64,000 nucleotides of DNA from Siniperca chuatsi (Eukaryota > Chordata > Actinopteri > Centrarchiformes > Sinipercidae), in contig NC_058053.1 of NCBI RefSeq assembly GCF_020085105.1, positions 21,107,388 through 21,171,387 on the forward strand. Reading direction: 5' to 3'. The translations under genes and the position numbers were made by a program. This document shows positions 25,901 through 37,028 of this stretch, piece by piece. The notes beneath the pieces were generated by a model. The model saw only the letters and a list, made by a program, of their open reading frames with translations. It was not told the origin of the DNA and searched no databases. Numbering within the stretch: position 1 is the first letter of the stretch; each line of letters starts with the position of its first letter.

Positions 25901-27376
25901 TATGATGAAGATGAAGGAACTGTGTCATCCCATTCATGTTTCATTTAATTCTTCATGATATTGTTTGTGCAAGTTGAAAGGCTGAGCTGCAGACCTGTGT
26001 GTTTTCAGCCTCAGGACACTCAGGGAGGAAATACTGAGGAATCTTCATCAGGGAGGCAACAACGTCACAACTACTTGAAAACTGCACAAACAACAACATC
26101 ATCAAAGAATAGATATTAGCATAAAGGAATGCCCAGAATCTAATTGTGCAGCACTGAATCTGAATGCTCTTAATACAGAATCAAACTGACTCATATATTG
26201 ACAATTATGTGGGGAATAAATACCTTGGACAGTAACTTAGGAAGCACCACAAGGAGATGTTCAGTGAGCTTAGTACAGTCATCAGTCTGAATCTTCTTTT
26301 CCCTGGCACTCATCACCTGAAACATTAAGACACACATTTATTAAAATATAACTCAATATATGCATGTTTCAGTCTATCAGAAAGTCATGTGTCACCAGAA
26401 CTGTCTTATAAACACTGGTGCAATGTAACTAAGTACATTTACTCAAGTGCTTAAGTAGAATTTTGGGATACTTACTTACTTGAGTTTTTCTATTTTATGC
26501 TACTTTATACTTCTACTCCACTACATTTCAGAGGCATATATTGCACTTTTTACACCACTACATTTACTTAACAGCTTTAGTTACTAGTTACTTTTCAGAT
26601 TAAGATTTTACATTTAAAAAACATATGATAAGCTTATAAAATACAATAAACTGTTAAAGATTAAACCAGCAGTTTCCAATCGTTTTGGTTTGTGACCATG
26701 AGCTGTAAGCAGTTCCAAAGAAGAGACATTTCTCAGATGGTTTCATTTAAATAACAGTTTGAGCCTCAAAAAAAGGTAAATGTATCCAATGTTTCACAAA
26801 AAAGCAAATATTTGAGAAAAGTCCAAAATAATAAATACAAAGTTGGGTAGCAGAACTCTTTTCTTCTTTACTACACCATAAATAATCTCAAGACCCGTCA
26901 GATTTATCTGGTGACCCTTTGGGGGGGGCGAGCACTAGGTTGGGAGCCACTGGATGAAACTACCTAACTGTATATAAAAGTAGTTAAAACTAGCTACACC
27001 TCGACCAGCTACAACTGTAAAATGCTGCTTAGGCAATGATGCATTAGTATTAACAACCTAATAATAAATTCTATAATAATATATCAGTCACAGAGGCCAT
27101 TTGTCTGAGGAACGAGTACTTGATACTTTTACATACATTTAGCTAATAATACTTTTATTTATGATTTTGAATTCAGGACTTTCACTTGTAGTGGAGTATT
27201 TTTACATTGTTGTATTCGTACTTTTAAGTAAAAAGATCTTAATACTTCCTCCACCCCTGGCTCATCACTGACCTTCTTTGCTCCACTTCTTCCTGCCAGC
27301 GCTGGTCCCTCTGAGGCCTGACGCACCGACGCTACCAGGATCTCCACAAGCACAGCTTGTTCTGCCTGAGTGAGAC

Positions 27377-27413
<37 letters not shown>

Positions 27414-30400
27414 ACATTACACTGTCTTACATTCATGTCCTAGAGAATTACCCTAACCCTAAACACACACACAAGATGATGACTACTGTAGACTTAATGC
27501 ATGTGACATAATCTCCCTTAGAGATGAATTGAGAATTTACTTCACAAAATAAAGAAAAAGATGAAATACATTTTGTTTACATTTAAAAAGAGAAAATGTT
27601 TTTTAAAAATTAAAAAAATTAATTAAAATAAACATAATTTATGAATGAAGTTAGACCAAGCTCTGCATCCCTTTAAAAGATTACAATTAAACTGAAATTT
27701 TAAAAAAAAATGCAAAATCTGTAATACAAATAATGTCATACTGCTTTGGCTTATAGAAGCTCTTAAAACTTACATGGAGACAAAACAAGCACAAAATGTA
27801 TTCTTCTGGGGGGAAAAAATTAAAAAGCCTTTATTACCTCAGTCTATTGCATATTCCCTAAAACACTGATGTTTTTAAGCATCCAAGAGACAAGAATACA
27901 ACATTTAGATGATATGCCTTCGTGTCACACACTATATGGCTGCCTCTCTTAGTGGAGGTCAGCATATAAGGTGTTGGCTGCCGAAGACATTTTTCTTTAA
28001 ATGGTGGCTTGCTATGGTGTTTTCCACAAAAATAATATTCACAAAAATGCTTTAGTCATCAATAAACACTAGATCTAAAGAAATCCTTCTGGATGACCAA
28101 ATTCATCCGTAATACAAGAGAAACGATTTCAATCAAATCAACAAGTTATTTGTCAAACTAATCCTTTGGTGGTCTAAGAATGTTAAGGACACTTCACTAC
28201 ACACACACACACACACACATCACAGTTACCTGGACTGTGTGAGGAAGGGTCCTGCAGCAGTATAGATGTGAGTGTGGGCCAGTCCTTCAGCAGGGCTCCA
28301 CCACAGTCCCACAGACTGTCCACTAGGTACACCACATGCTTGTGCAGCTGAAAGCGTATGCAGACAGACGTGTTAGTGCGTCCATGACGAGGAAGACGAC
28401 ACACAGCATCATGATCTGGATTTAAAGTTTTATTCGCTAAAACAGGAGCCTTGAATTGAAACAGCCTGTGTATTTTCACCTCAGACTCCTGGTAGAACTG
28501 CAGCAGAGCCTTCAGTCTGGCAAATGTTTGTTGTTTATGAGCCTCATCCTCATTTATTTCATCCTGAGTATCAGATGCAGGGGCTACAGTGTTGAGAAGC
28601 CTGACAGAGACCAACAATATACAGGCAAACACTAATTAACTGTTTGTTTGTTTTGTTTGTTTTTTAAGTGATGGAGGTCAACGTACCTTGAGAAGAGCAG
28701 CTCCCCTGCAGTGGCCGCAAGCGGGCGCTGTGATGAGAAAACAAACTGGAGGAGCTGCTTGTAGTCCTCTGGACTGAGCACATCATCAGATGTTCTGGGG
28801 AGTCAGAAGTAGTTTGATGTAGGAAAACATTAAGGACGATTGGAAAATGATAAGAACAACAAACAGGCTGGTGACTCACTTGGAGATAAGAAGCAGTAGT
28901 TTCATGGTCTGCACTGCCACTTCATTGTCCTTATCCAGGGTCATGGAGATCATCCGGTCCTGGAGCACATAGAGTAAACATCATGCATGAGTTCAAACAC
29001 TTATACAAACATGTCTGTCTAAATGTGCATTAATCATATTTTGCATAGAAAGATTGACTCAACTCTGGAACGTGAAAAACACAGACTTATCACTAAATTC
29101 TGCATCTCTACAGAGCTTTTTAGCCTGTTTAAGCTCATTGTTTAGGTAAATGTATTGTTTTGGTTCAGTATCGCCACTCTCATCAACCTCATTTCCAGCA
29201 GCAAAAGATTTTGATGTTTTTAGCAACTTGGGGGCAGCGGAAACAAGTTGTGAACACACTGACATATCATCACTTTTTACGTTGATATGGCAAACTTAAA
29301 CAGTTGCTTATTTACACAACCAGAAGTTACAGAGCAGCATTATCATTTATTTGGAGTCGTGTTTCTGTCCAATATTCACTCTCTTTTAGCTCTGTCACCA
29401 ACTGCAATGCTGCATTATATTCACCAGCTATAGTCTAACTGTGTCTGTCTGCTGTTTGGTGCTGAGCAGGTAGTGTGCAGTGGCTTTTTAGAGCCTTTTC
29501 ACTGAAAACAGCTGCCTGCTGTGGCTGAAGATGACACTATGAGAGCGGTGAGAGTGAACCAAAAACAGTAAAGTTGTGGGCTTTAAAACCAAAACAATGA
29601 GCTGAAACTCACTATAAAGCTCTGTAAAACAGAGGGGAGCTGCAGATTCATCACTACGAGCGACGAGCAATTTGATACACTGTTAATAAAAATATCTTAT
29701 ATCCACTTTAAGAAAGTTAAAGGAGACCAAAGCGTAAATAGAGAGTAGAGAGTAAATATCTGTCAGGTGGCCAGAGACACAACTCCAAATGAGCTACTGT
29801 TGCTCTGTGGCTGCTGCATGTATGTATGAACAGGACATTTATTCTAACATTCACCATACGACTATTGATATTTGATGTTTTTATGTTTTCCTGCCCCTAG
29901 TGGCCATAGTCCATTGATGCAGCTTTCAGCAGAATTGTTTACCTTGAAGCGGCTGGTGAACAGGTCCAGTTTAGGGAGGAGCAGAGGATCTCCATACAAA
30001 TCCTGTAGACCTAACACACACTTGAGACGCACATCTGGTATCTGAAAGATGATATGCATGTCAGTGCAGAGACAGTTTGTATGTACAGTATCTAGCTTGT
30101 TCTCAATTTTATCTTATTGATCATTTTTGTGTTATATCTCACACTACGCTACATTATATGTTTGCTGTTGTTTACCTTGTCGTGCATCATCCAGCCCATG
30201 TATTTGAGGTAGCTATCGGTGAGAAATGCAGAACTGTAGAGCTTCATCCACAAACCCAACTCCTCCATACAGATAGAGCGGATTTCTGGAAGCACGTCGC
30301 TGCACAGGTACACACACAAAATCAGCTCCACACTACATTAGAAAATACTTGGAAGCTATGCTGAAACCTACAATGTCAAAGAAATACTTACCGATATCTT

Positions 30401-31535
30401 TTTAGAAAAACTCCTTTGAAGATGATGTCCATCATGCTCTCTATCTCCGCCCTCTTCTCCTGCAGCTTGAAGAGCATGAGGAAAGGCATACAGAGTCAGA
30501 CATGACTTACTCACATAGAGCAAAGATAAAAATCCTCTTAAACTTCCTCTCTACACAGCTAAAGTGACACTGGTCTTACCTCTGTGATCTTCTTCTGTAT
30601 TCTCTCCAGTTGCAGTGTGCTTTTCTGTCTCATCGTCTTTGTCTTCTGCACCTCAAACAGTTTCTGACTGTTTTCAATGCCGACGCTCAGGCTCAGAGCC
30701 ACGGCCACCAGAGAGCTCAGCAGCTTCACCGCTTATCAGGGACGTCAAGATCAAAAACAAAAAAAGTACAGATTAGTTTATGGAATGTGTTTATCAGTGG
30801 TGGAAAGTAATTAAGTACATTTGTTCAAGTACTGTACTTAAGTACAATTGAGGTACTTGTGCTTGAGTGTTTACACTTTATACTTCTACTCCACTACATT
30901 TCAGTGAGAAATATTGTATTTTTTACTCCACTGCATCTATCTGACAGCTTTAGTTACTAGTTACTTTTCAGATTAAGATTTTACATACAAAATAAATGAT
31001 AAGCTTTTAAAATAATAAAACAGTCAACTTTTTTTTTACTCTTTTTTAAATATTAAACCAGTGGTTTGCTTGTGACTGCTCATATAACAAGTAGTGTCTT
31101 GTCACGTTTCAGAAGTCTATGAGTTGTTAGTTTCACCCAAGAGACATTTCCCCTCTAAGCTTCTCAGATGGTTTCAATAAATGTTCAAACTATCAAATAT
31201 TTTACAAAAGTCTAAAAACAGATTTCAGTATTTTTCTTCTTTCCTCTCCCATTAATCATCTCAGGAACCATTGGACTAAACTAGTTAACTGTATATAAAG
31301 TAGTTAAAATCAGTTGTGTGTGTATATATATAAGCCACAAGGGCCGTTTACTTCCCATTACTTTTGATACTTTTAGCTTTTTAACTGATACATTTAGCTA
31401 ATAATACTTCTGTACTTTCACTTGAAGGACTTACTTGTAATGGAGTATTTTTAGACTGTTGTACTGGTACTTTTACCTAGCACTTTTTACATAGTAAAGG
31501 ATTTGAATACGTCTTCCACCACTGGTGTTTCTGTA

Positions 31536-31578
<43 letters not shown>

Positions 31579-33891
31579 ACTATTCCTTACCTGCTAGCGT
31601 GCAGGTGTGTCTGAAAGCCCGTACATATGAGTTTGACAGCTCGGTGAGCAGGGAGATGAGGGTGTTCATCAGGTAACTGTCAAATATGACACTGTGCTGA
31701 CACTGAGCCACCAGCACCGACACAAAGTCACAGAACTCAGAGTGGAACCAGCGGCCGTACGGTCCAGATTGTATCAGAGGATATTCCACACTATCCTACA
31801 GTGGAGAGGGGGGAGGGAGAAGAAGAAAAAGGGCAGCAATGACTGGAAGGTTAAGAAGCGAGTCACTTGCAGGCTGAATTATTTGGCATCTTTACTTTCC
31901 TGATGTGAAGGAGTATGTTGGGACGGGGCATAACACCATGAGGAATCACTCAGGAGTTTAAACCAATTGGATACCAGTTCAGTTAGAAGGGAAATAGAAA
32001 GAAGTTGGTCATCTATCTTCAAAGGTCAAGGGAGAATTTCTCTCCATATCCAGTACTGAACAGGGGAGAGAAATTGTGTTCCTTCAGTGCTACGGCGTAC
32101 ACAGTAAAGAAATAAACAGACACAGGCACAAAAGACAGTAAAATACAGTAGTATTAAGTAGTATAAACTCATGGTTCTATAACGTTGCATCTGCGATCCG
32201 GTTTTGTTCCGTCCTCCAAGCGGCTTCGTACCCCACCGGGAGTGTTTCAGGAGCAGAGCGGTTTACCTGCCTGACATTGTTAACTTGTTGATTTGGTCAT
32301 TTTTCCTTGACTTTTGTGCTTCTACCGTGGGTAAGTAGGCTGCATAGTTAAATGTTTTCTCTTTTTGTCTGTTTTAGTTGTGTTTTTTGTTGATGTACGA
32401 CCAGGAGTCTGCACAGGGTGTTTTATTTTGAAAATTGACCGGATTCTCTATGCCGTTTCTGTGTCTGACTTCCTGCCCGGTTCATCTGCTCTGTGCAGCT
32501 TGATGCGGCTTCCATCAAAAATAGACTCGCTGTGTATTCACCGCAGAGCAGAGCGGAGAGACACTTCTGGGACTCGCTGCCTTCATTTGGCTATACAATA
32601 TCGCCCACCGCTGGATTTGTAATCAACTGCAATAAAGTTGAGCTTCTGTGCTTTGATTACTCGCTATGAAACAACTTTACCCTCTTCCATTTTATAATGT
32701 CTATTCATACTTCTGCAGTTATTTTGGTGAAAGTAATGCAAAGGTAGTGTAATCAGTAACGCATTACTCTACACATACAGTAATATTGTAAAGTAACTTA
32801 TTACTATCAAATAAAAGTAACTACTAATATGTAATATATTACATTTTGAAAGTAACTTGCCCAACACTGGTCATCAACATACTGTTCCTGTGTTAAACTT
32901 GTGTAAGTTTAACCTCATAACTGCTCCAGTGGAATTGCTCAATAACTCAGATGACTGAACAGCTTCCAGGTGTGAATGAGATTAACTGAGACACATACTG
33001 TATGTAAAATAAGGCGTTGCTGCAAAACAGGATTCACGCTCCATGAAGCAACCCTGCATAAATAAAAAGTTATCACTCCCAGTTTGCTACTGCCATTTTA
33101 CTGTCACTGAGGGTCTGAATTCAAAGAATAAAATGTATGGCAGCCCAAATAAAATTCCCAACAGAATGAAAAATTCCTAGCACGTAGACTACTTTCTGCT
33201 CCCACAATGCAATACTACGCTTTTGCTCTAGAGACATATAAATTACAGTTATTTGACACTACACCTACCAAAAAAAAATGATGAATCAAGAGTGTCACTA
33301 TTAAGTGCCCTAATGAGTATTTATTATGAAGGGAATAGAAAATATGTGAATGATTTGGAGAAATTTTAGACAGGTAAATTTAGTGCAAATATAAGAGTTA
33401 TTAGAATAATTTGTATTGAATATAATAATGCAAATAACTCATAGGTTGATCACTGATATCAACCAGAAATTGTGGTGCAAAAAGGTGGCTTTATAATTAC
33501 TAAGACCCTCTAAAAACAGGACATGAAAGATGTAAATGTTAGGACAAATCCATTAAGCAGGGAGGTACTACTGACTGTATCCATGGGCCATGTGACTGTG
33601 AGGATCCATGGAAAGGCCAGAAACTTCTTATACTGCAGACCAGCAACCTGAAACACACACACACAGTCATACATACACACAGTCATACATACAGTTTCAG
33701 TTCAAAGTGTTAAAACCGACGTAACACAGAAAGACACAGGAAGAAACAAAGACTGGAGACCTCTTACCTCATCCAGCTCCTCGACCATCTTACTCATGAC
33801 CTCACTGTCCTCTTTGCTCTGACACATCTCCGCTGTGACCACACCTGGGGAAGACAAGGAGGGAAACATAGACTTGATTCTGTGTATTCTA

Positions 33892-33927
<36 letters not shown>

Positions 33928-35879
33928 GTGTGGTGTCTGCTTGCCTTTGCACCCAGAGCATTGGATGAAGAAGCTGATGAGATCGAGGAGAGAAGAGTCT
34001 CTGTCCGTCACATAAGCCTCAATCCAGTCATCAATCACCGCCTGCTCAGAAATCAAAGAGTCCATTAGTATTTACTGTATATTAATATTTTGATGATGAG
34101 ACTTATCCTGGCTCATGTCTGAGGCTGGACATATCGCCTTTCCATGCCAAAATATACCAGATAATATCTTATTATCTGTTAGTATATTCAAGTGTTTTTA
34201 TAATCAGGATATGGGCTCATTCTTGTTGTAAATGTTGTTTGCATGCAACTGCTCATTGGCTGAATATATACCCTGAGTATAACTGGAATATTAATGTGCA
34301 TATAAACGTACCAACAGAATGATCAAGCGCTACTCTTGTATTATAAATCAAAGGTGAACTGTTTTCTGTGCACGTCTCTCACACTACTTCTGAGAAAAAC
34401 AAAAACTTTGTCTTATTTTATGTCATTTGAAAGTCAATCTAGAGAAGAAACAAATATATCACAGTTGAAGGTTAGCTAGTCTTACCTGCATGGCACTCCT
34501 GCCCATGGTGACCACCTCGAACAGGGTGACGGCCTCCACATGCCTCCGTTTACCGTGGCTGCCTCCTGCTCTGCTAACACTGCTGCGGCTGGCTTTGGCA
34601 CTTTTGCACTTGACATTCTCGGAGCCCTTGTGTGCTCTTTTCCGTCGTCTCTGTGGGTTTTGAAAATGTGACAGAGAATATACAGTAGGTACAAGTAATG
34701 ATTTAAATTCACATACAAATGAGTTTACACCAGTGTGCTGCATCCTAAACAGGCCAAATACAAATGTCTGAATGACAAACTCCTCTGTGTGTTAGCAGTG
34801 AAGTACCTTGATGATCAAGATGCAAATTCAAGAGTCAGTCAAGCGCCAGACACTTCACTCCTCCACCTGGGCGCTAACGAGCTTCACCATTGGTGAAATA
34901 GCTTTCACCACATGATAAAATTAACAATATTGATTAATGTGAAAACATCTAGGGATGCAACTAACGATTATTTTCATGAATTAATTACTCTGCCAACTAT
35001 TTTCACAATTACTCAAATAAGCGTTTTGTCTGTAAAATGTATGAAAATAGTGAAGAAAGCTCAGAATAATTTCCCAGAGCCCAAGGTGACGTCCAACACC
35101 TAAAGATATTCAGCTTACTATCATATATGACAAAGAAAAGCAGCAAATCCTCACATTCTGCATTTTTGCTTGAAAATTGACTGAAATTATTAATCAATTA
35201 TCAAAATAGTTGTCAAATATGTTTTTTTTACAGATTGGCTAATCAACTAATCAATTAATCAACTAAATGCATCAGCTCTTAAAATATCCAATCAACCCAT
35301 CTCAAGACATCTTGACTTGAAAAGCACAGTTGTTGCTAATAACATCAACGATGGCTCCGATCCATTCAGTGAGCCGCGACAGTGAGTCAGCATGCGCAAT
35401 AGCAGGACCCTGAAACTGAAGCAGCTAAATGGAATTCAGCCATCTTTACTTTTATTATTCACACCTGTGCTTTTCATACTGTGACATGCCAAAATGTCTT
35501 CTGTGAAAAAGGCAAATGGTGATAATAAAATATACAGTATCACCAAGAAGGCATCACAGTAAAACGTGTGCTTTACTTGATGTTTCCTTGTATCATCACA
35601 CTGCTCTTCTACTACTCTAGACCTTTTCTGGAGGAAACCCTGCGTGCTAAGTGATCAATAGAAAAACACCTACCACACTTTTTTGTCTGTTCTCATTCCC
35701 TGACTCATCCTCTGAATGATTGACAGCTGCAGAGGAGTTTGCCTCATCATGAGAGTTCTTACTGGGAAGTCAAAAACATAAAATTTAGATTACATGAATA
35801 GAAAAAAAAAATTTGCACTCAAGGACACACGCTCTTACTTCTGCCTGGACGCAGCTGTAGCTGTGGGCTCAGGTATCAT
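16954..35879 (-). CDS. stag3: cohesin subunit SA-3 / STAG3 (meiotic), 30 coding exons
   Basis: Meiosis-specific HEAT-repeat cohesin subunit that contacts the kleisin (REC8/RAD21L) and supports sister-chromatid cohesion and axis formation. Coding exons, 5' to 3': 35879-35839, 35761-35674, 34650-34486, 34041-33945, 33844-33768, 31795-31591, 30731-30580, 30465-30392, 30299-30176, 30041-29943, 28959-28880, 28794-28687, 28600-28480, 28347-28230, 27376-27273, 26316-26224, 26081-25995, 25242-25042, 24531-24455, 24351-24264, 24145-24065, 23066-22974, 22874-22700, 19988-19852, 19028-18927, 18822-18671, 18576-18448, 18358-18168, 17276-17201, 17089-16954. They sum to 3471 nt (1156 aa). The N-terminal part is basic and serine-rich. 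The STAG block ([16 protein letters not shown]) is near residue 100. The stromalin conserved domain ([26 protein letters not shown]) lies at about 293-375. STAG3-like signatures include [22 protein letters not shown] and [10 protein letters not shown]. The acidic C-terminus lacks the conserved STAG1/2 tail. One intron appears to use a GC donor. Confidence 0.95.
17356..18122. mobile_element. MITE-like element with long inverted repeats
   Basis: The left end begins ACATTACAGCTCGGTAATAA, and the right end is its near-perfect reverse complement (GAGCTGTAATGT). The inverted similarity extends about 80-90 bases (GGTAATAGTTTGATAA on the left, TTATCAAACTATTACC on the right). The interior is rich in GGTAATTAC-like words and has no ORF. 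It sits in the stag3 intron between coding exons 28 and 29. Confidence 0.75.
19087..19836. mobile_element. TTAA-ended element with inverted ends and a nested insert
   Basis: Ends are TTAAAGGAATAGTATGAGAT and, inverted, TTAAAGGAATAGTTTGACAT, so both termini carry TTAA. The body matches 13702-14300 and 50960-51376. This copy alone has an extra segment at about 19521-19721 that is itself bounded by inverted TGTGTTCAGA / TCTGAACACA. No ORF encodes a transposase. It lies in the stag3 intron between coding exons 24 and 25. Confidence 0.75.
20050..21260. other. stag3 intron 23 sequence, no element recognised
   Basis: This lies in the 2.7-kb intron between coding exons 23 and 24. No exon with both splice signals, RNA gene or clear repeat was seen. 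ORFs in it show no family resemblance. Confidence 0.5.
21261..22101. mobile_element. hAT-like non-autonomous element, with internal insert
   Basis: Starts GTGGTGGACAGTAACAAAGT and ends with an inverted counterpart ...TTTTTACACCACTGG. It is filled with AAGTACATTTACTTAAGTA-like words. Between about 21467 and 21832 is a second unit with its own inverted ends (CAGTGGTTCCCAAAC / GTTGGAAACCACTGG). Both are dispersed repeat types familiar from teleost genomes. CAGTGG ends suggest the hAT superfamily, but no target-site duplication was verified. Confidence 0.65.
23318..23600. mobile_element. dispersed repeat, GGGCTGCAACTAA family
   Basis: Begins GGGCTGCAACTAATGATT and contains ATTAATCGATTA-like palindromic words and TTCCCAGAGCCCGTGGTGAC. 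Related copies are at about 34952-35280, 39481-39800 and 44518-44720. No coding capacity. It lies in a stag3 intron. Confidence 0.65.
23904..23946. repeat. compound AT/ACAT/AC microsatellite
   Basis: Runs of AT, then ACAT units, then AC in a stag3 intron. Confidence 0.9.
26400..27262. mobile_element. hAT-like non-autonomous element, second copy
   Basis: Same family as 21261-22101. It starts near GGTGCAATGTAACTAAGTAC and ends ...TTAATACTTCCTCCACCCCTGG. It carries the same internal CAGTGGTTCC-type unit (about 26668-26952), now diverged. It ends only about 10 bp from stag3 coding exon 15, leaving that exon's downstream intron boundary next to the element. Confidence 0.65.
27380..27411. repeat. 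CA microsatellite at a stag3 acceptor site
   Basis: CA dinucleotides lie immediately upstream, in the minus-strand sense, of stag3 coding exon 15 (27376-27273). They therefore form a TG-rich pyrimidine-poor tract at the 3' splice site. Confidence 0.9.
27412..28198. other. stag3 intron 14, AT-rich
   Basis: Very AT-rich intron without a recognised element or exon. A second CA run occupies 28199-28219, just downstream of coding exon 14. Confidence 0.5.
30795..31527. mobile_element. hAT-like non-autonomous element, third copy
   Basis: Starts CAGTGGTGGAAAGTAATTAA and ends GTCTTCCACCACTGG, a clear inverted pair. It contains a shortened, diverged version of the internal CAGTGGTT unit (about 31058-31275). 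A GT microsatellite at 31539-31576 follows directly. It lies in the stag3 intron between coding exons 6 and 7. Confidence 0.7.
32150..32876. mobile_element. dispersed repeat, inverted CAGTGTTGGGCAAGTTAC end
   Basis: The right end (about 32740-32876) reads inward as CAGTGTTGGGCAAGTTACTT with TAACGCATTAC words, a common fish repeat. The preceding 32150-32640 is GC-richer than the intron and includes a short ORF. I read this as transposon-derived sequence, not a gene, because no splice partner or protein family is apparent. It lies in a stag3 intron. Confidence 0.45.
32880..33660. other. stag3 intron 5, no element recognised
   Basis: AT-rich intron. One stretch at 33657-33560 could be read as an exon on the minus strand but is not needed for the protein. 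A GT microsatellite sits separately at 33896-33924. Confidence 0.45.
34952..35280. mobile_element. dispersed repeat, GGGATGCAACTAA family
   Basis: Begins GGGATGCAACTAACGATTAT and ends in ATTAATCAACTAAATGCATC. It contains TTTCCCAGAGCCCAAGGTGA, the same core as at 23318-23600. It lies between stag3 coding exons 2 and 3. Confidence 0.65.
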
Positions 35880-35897
35880 CGCCTCCTCCTCAGATCT

Positions 35898-35942
35898 TTA
35901 CACGGGGCTCAGGTGTGTGTGTGTGTGTGTGTCTCTCTGCAT
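35898..35942 (-). promoter_or_regulatory. upstream ORF in the stag3 leader
   Basis: The minus-strand sequence TTTCCAG followed by ATG at 35942 looks like an acceptor for the exon holding the stag3 start. That ATG is in frame with the stag3 ATG (35879) but reaches TAA after 14 codons. The ORF includes an (AC)n microsatellite. It is upstream of the coding start and would be in the mRNA if the inferred acceptor is used. Confidence 0.4.
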
Positions 35943-36472
35943 CTGGAAATACAGTATGATCCGTGTTTGGTCTGAGAAGTAGGGTTTAAAAAACAGAAGA
36001 TATTTCAGACAGTATGTGCAACCAAAATTAAGGACTCTTGATCGATAATAACTCCACAGAGAGAGGAGGTTGCCATAATCGTGAATTTCTGGCCACTAAC
36101 TCAAGTGAGAAGAGGGTTGCAGGTTGCTACTGTGGCTTAATCCTTGCATGAAAATGACCTTTGCATGCCCCCCTCCACAGGGAGCAGCTGTAGAGACTTA
36201 AAGGGTTGCTCAAGGACACTCCGGCAGAGTAGATGCTTTTGGCCCCATGAGGCTTGAAGGTGTAGAGACAACTGAAAGACAACAGTCTGCTATCATGCGA
36301 CTGTGTTAGCTAACACATATTTTTCTAAAAAATAAATAAATAAATAAACAAATAAAAATATCAGTAACAATATCCTGAAGTAGACCTGTGGTGCGTTAAA
36401 TGAAACAAAGATTAAAACTGACTGGCAGGTACAGACAGACAGCTCAACCGCTCCTAAACTTTACAAACTTAC

Positions 36473-36740
36473 CCTCTGTACATTGATACATCCTTCCTTG
36501 GCGTTCATTGATGAATGATTTTAAATCCGAAGGCTGTCAGATTAATAAAACTCAAATATTTAGCACGAATATCTTCCTTCTTTTCCCTCAGCTCTCATAG
36601 TCAAGTTGCCGGACAGCCTAACTGATCCTGATTGGCTGACGAACCAAAACAAACTTATGTGGTTGGTTATTCCAAAACGTCACTCTCACGTTTGTCCCGC
36701 CCCTGGCGGCTGTGACAGACAGACGCCGTCCGGTGCTGTT
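36473..36740 (-). promoter_or_regulatory. candidate stag3 promoter and 5' non-coding exon
   Basis: Upstream of stag3 the DNA carries an inverted CCAAT box (ATTGG at 36631), a CRE-like ACGTCA (36677-36682) and TCCCGCCCC starting at 36695, which fits Sp1 or E2F-type sites. A GTAAGT donor on the minus strand after 36473 could end a non-coding first exon, spliced to the acceptor before 35942. This is inferred only from motifs and position. Confidence 0.4.
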
Positions 36741-37028
36741 CTGCATACCACAGCAACAACTGTAGGAAGAGACGCTTCAGACGCATGAGGCATGAACTAG
36801 TCGATATGAAACATTACAAAGTATCGCTTTTATACAGCACCAATAATCAGCAATACAGCTCACCGTATTGTATCCTTAATGCTGTTAGTTTGGTGTATCT
36901 CTCGTGTATTTTAATTAGCCAGGCCAGTGGTTGTTAATTCAGAAGGGAGCTGTAGTGGTATTTTCTGATTTAACGTTTTGCATGAATTGAACAGCAGGAG
37001 GCGCCATTTACTCAAGCAAGGCTGAGTC

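Noticed and set aside
32365-32622. 85-codon plus-strand ORF in a stag3 intron
   Set aside because: It lies in repeat-like sequence next to a known fish repeat end, with no family match; treated as transposon-derived.
33560-33657. Possible extra stag3 exon on the minus strand
   Set aside because: It can be read after an AG, but the flanking exons (ending ELDE, starting DSVEYPL) join directly in the order expected for STAG proteins, and inclusion would insert unrelated sequence.
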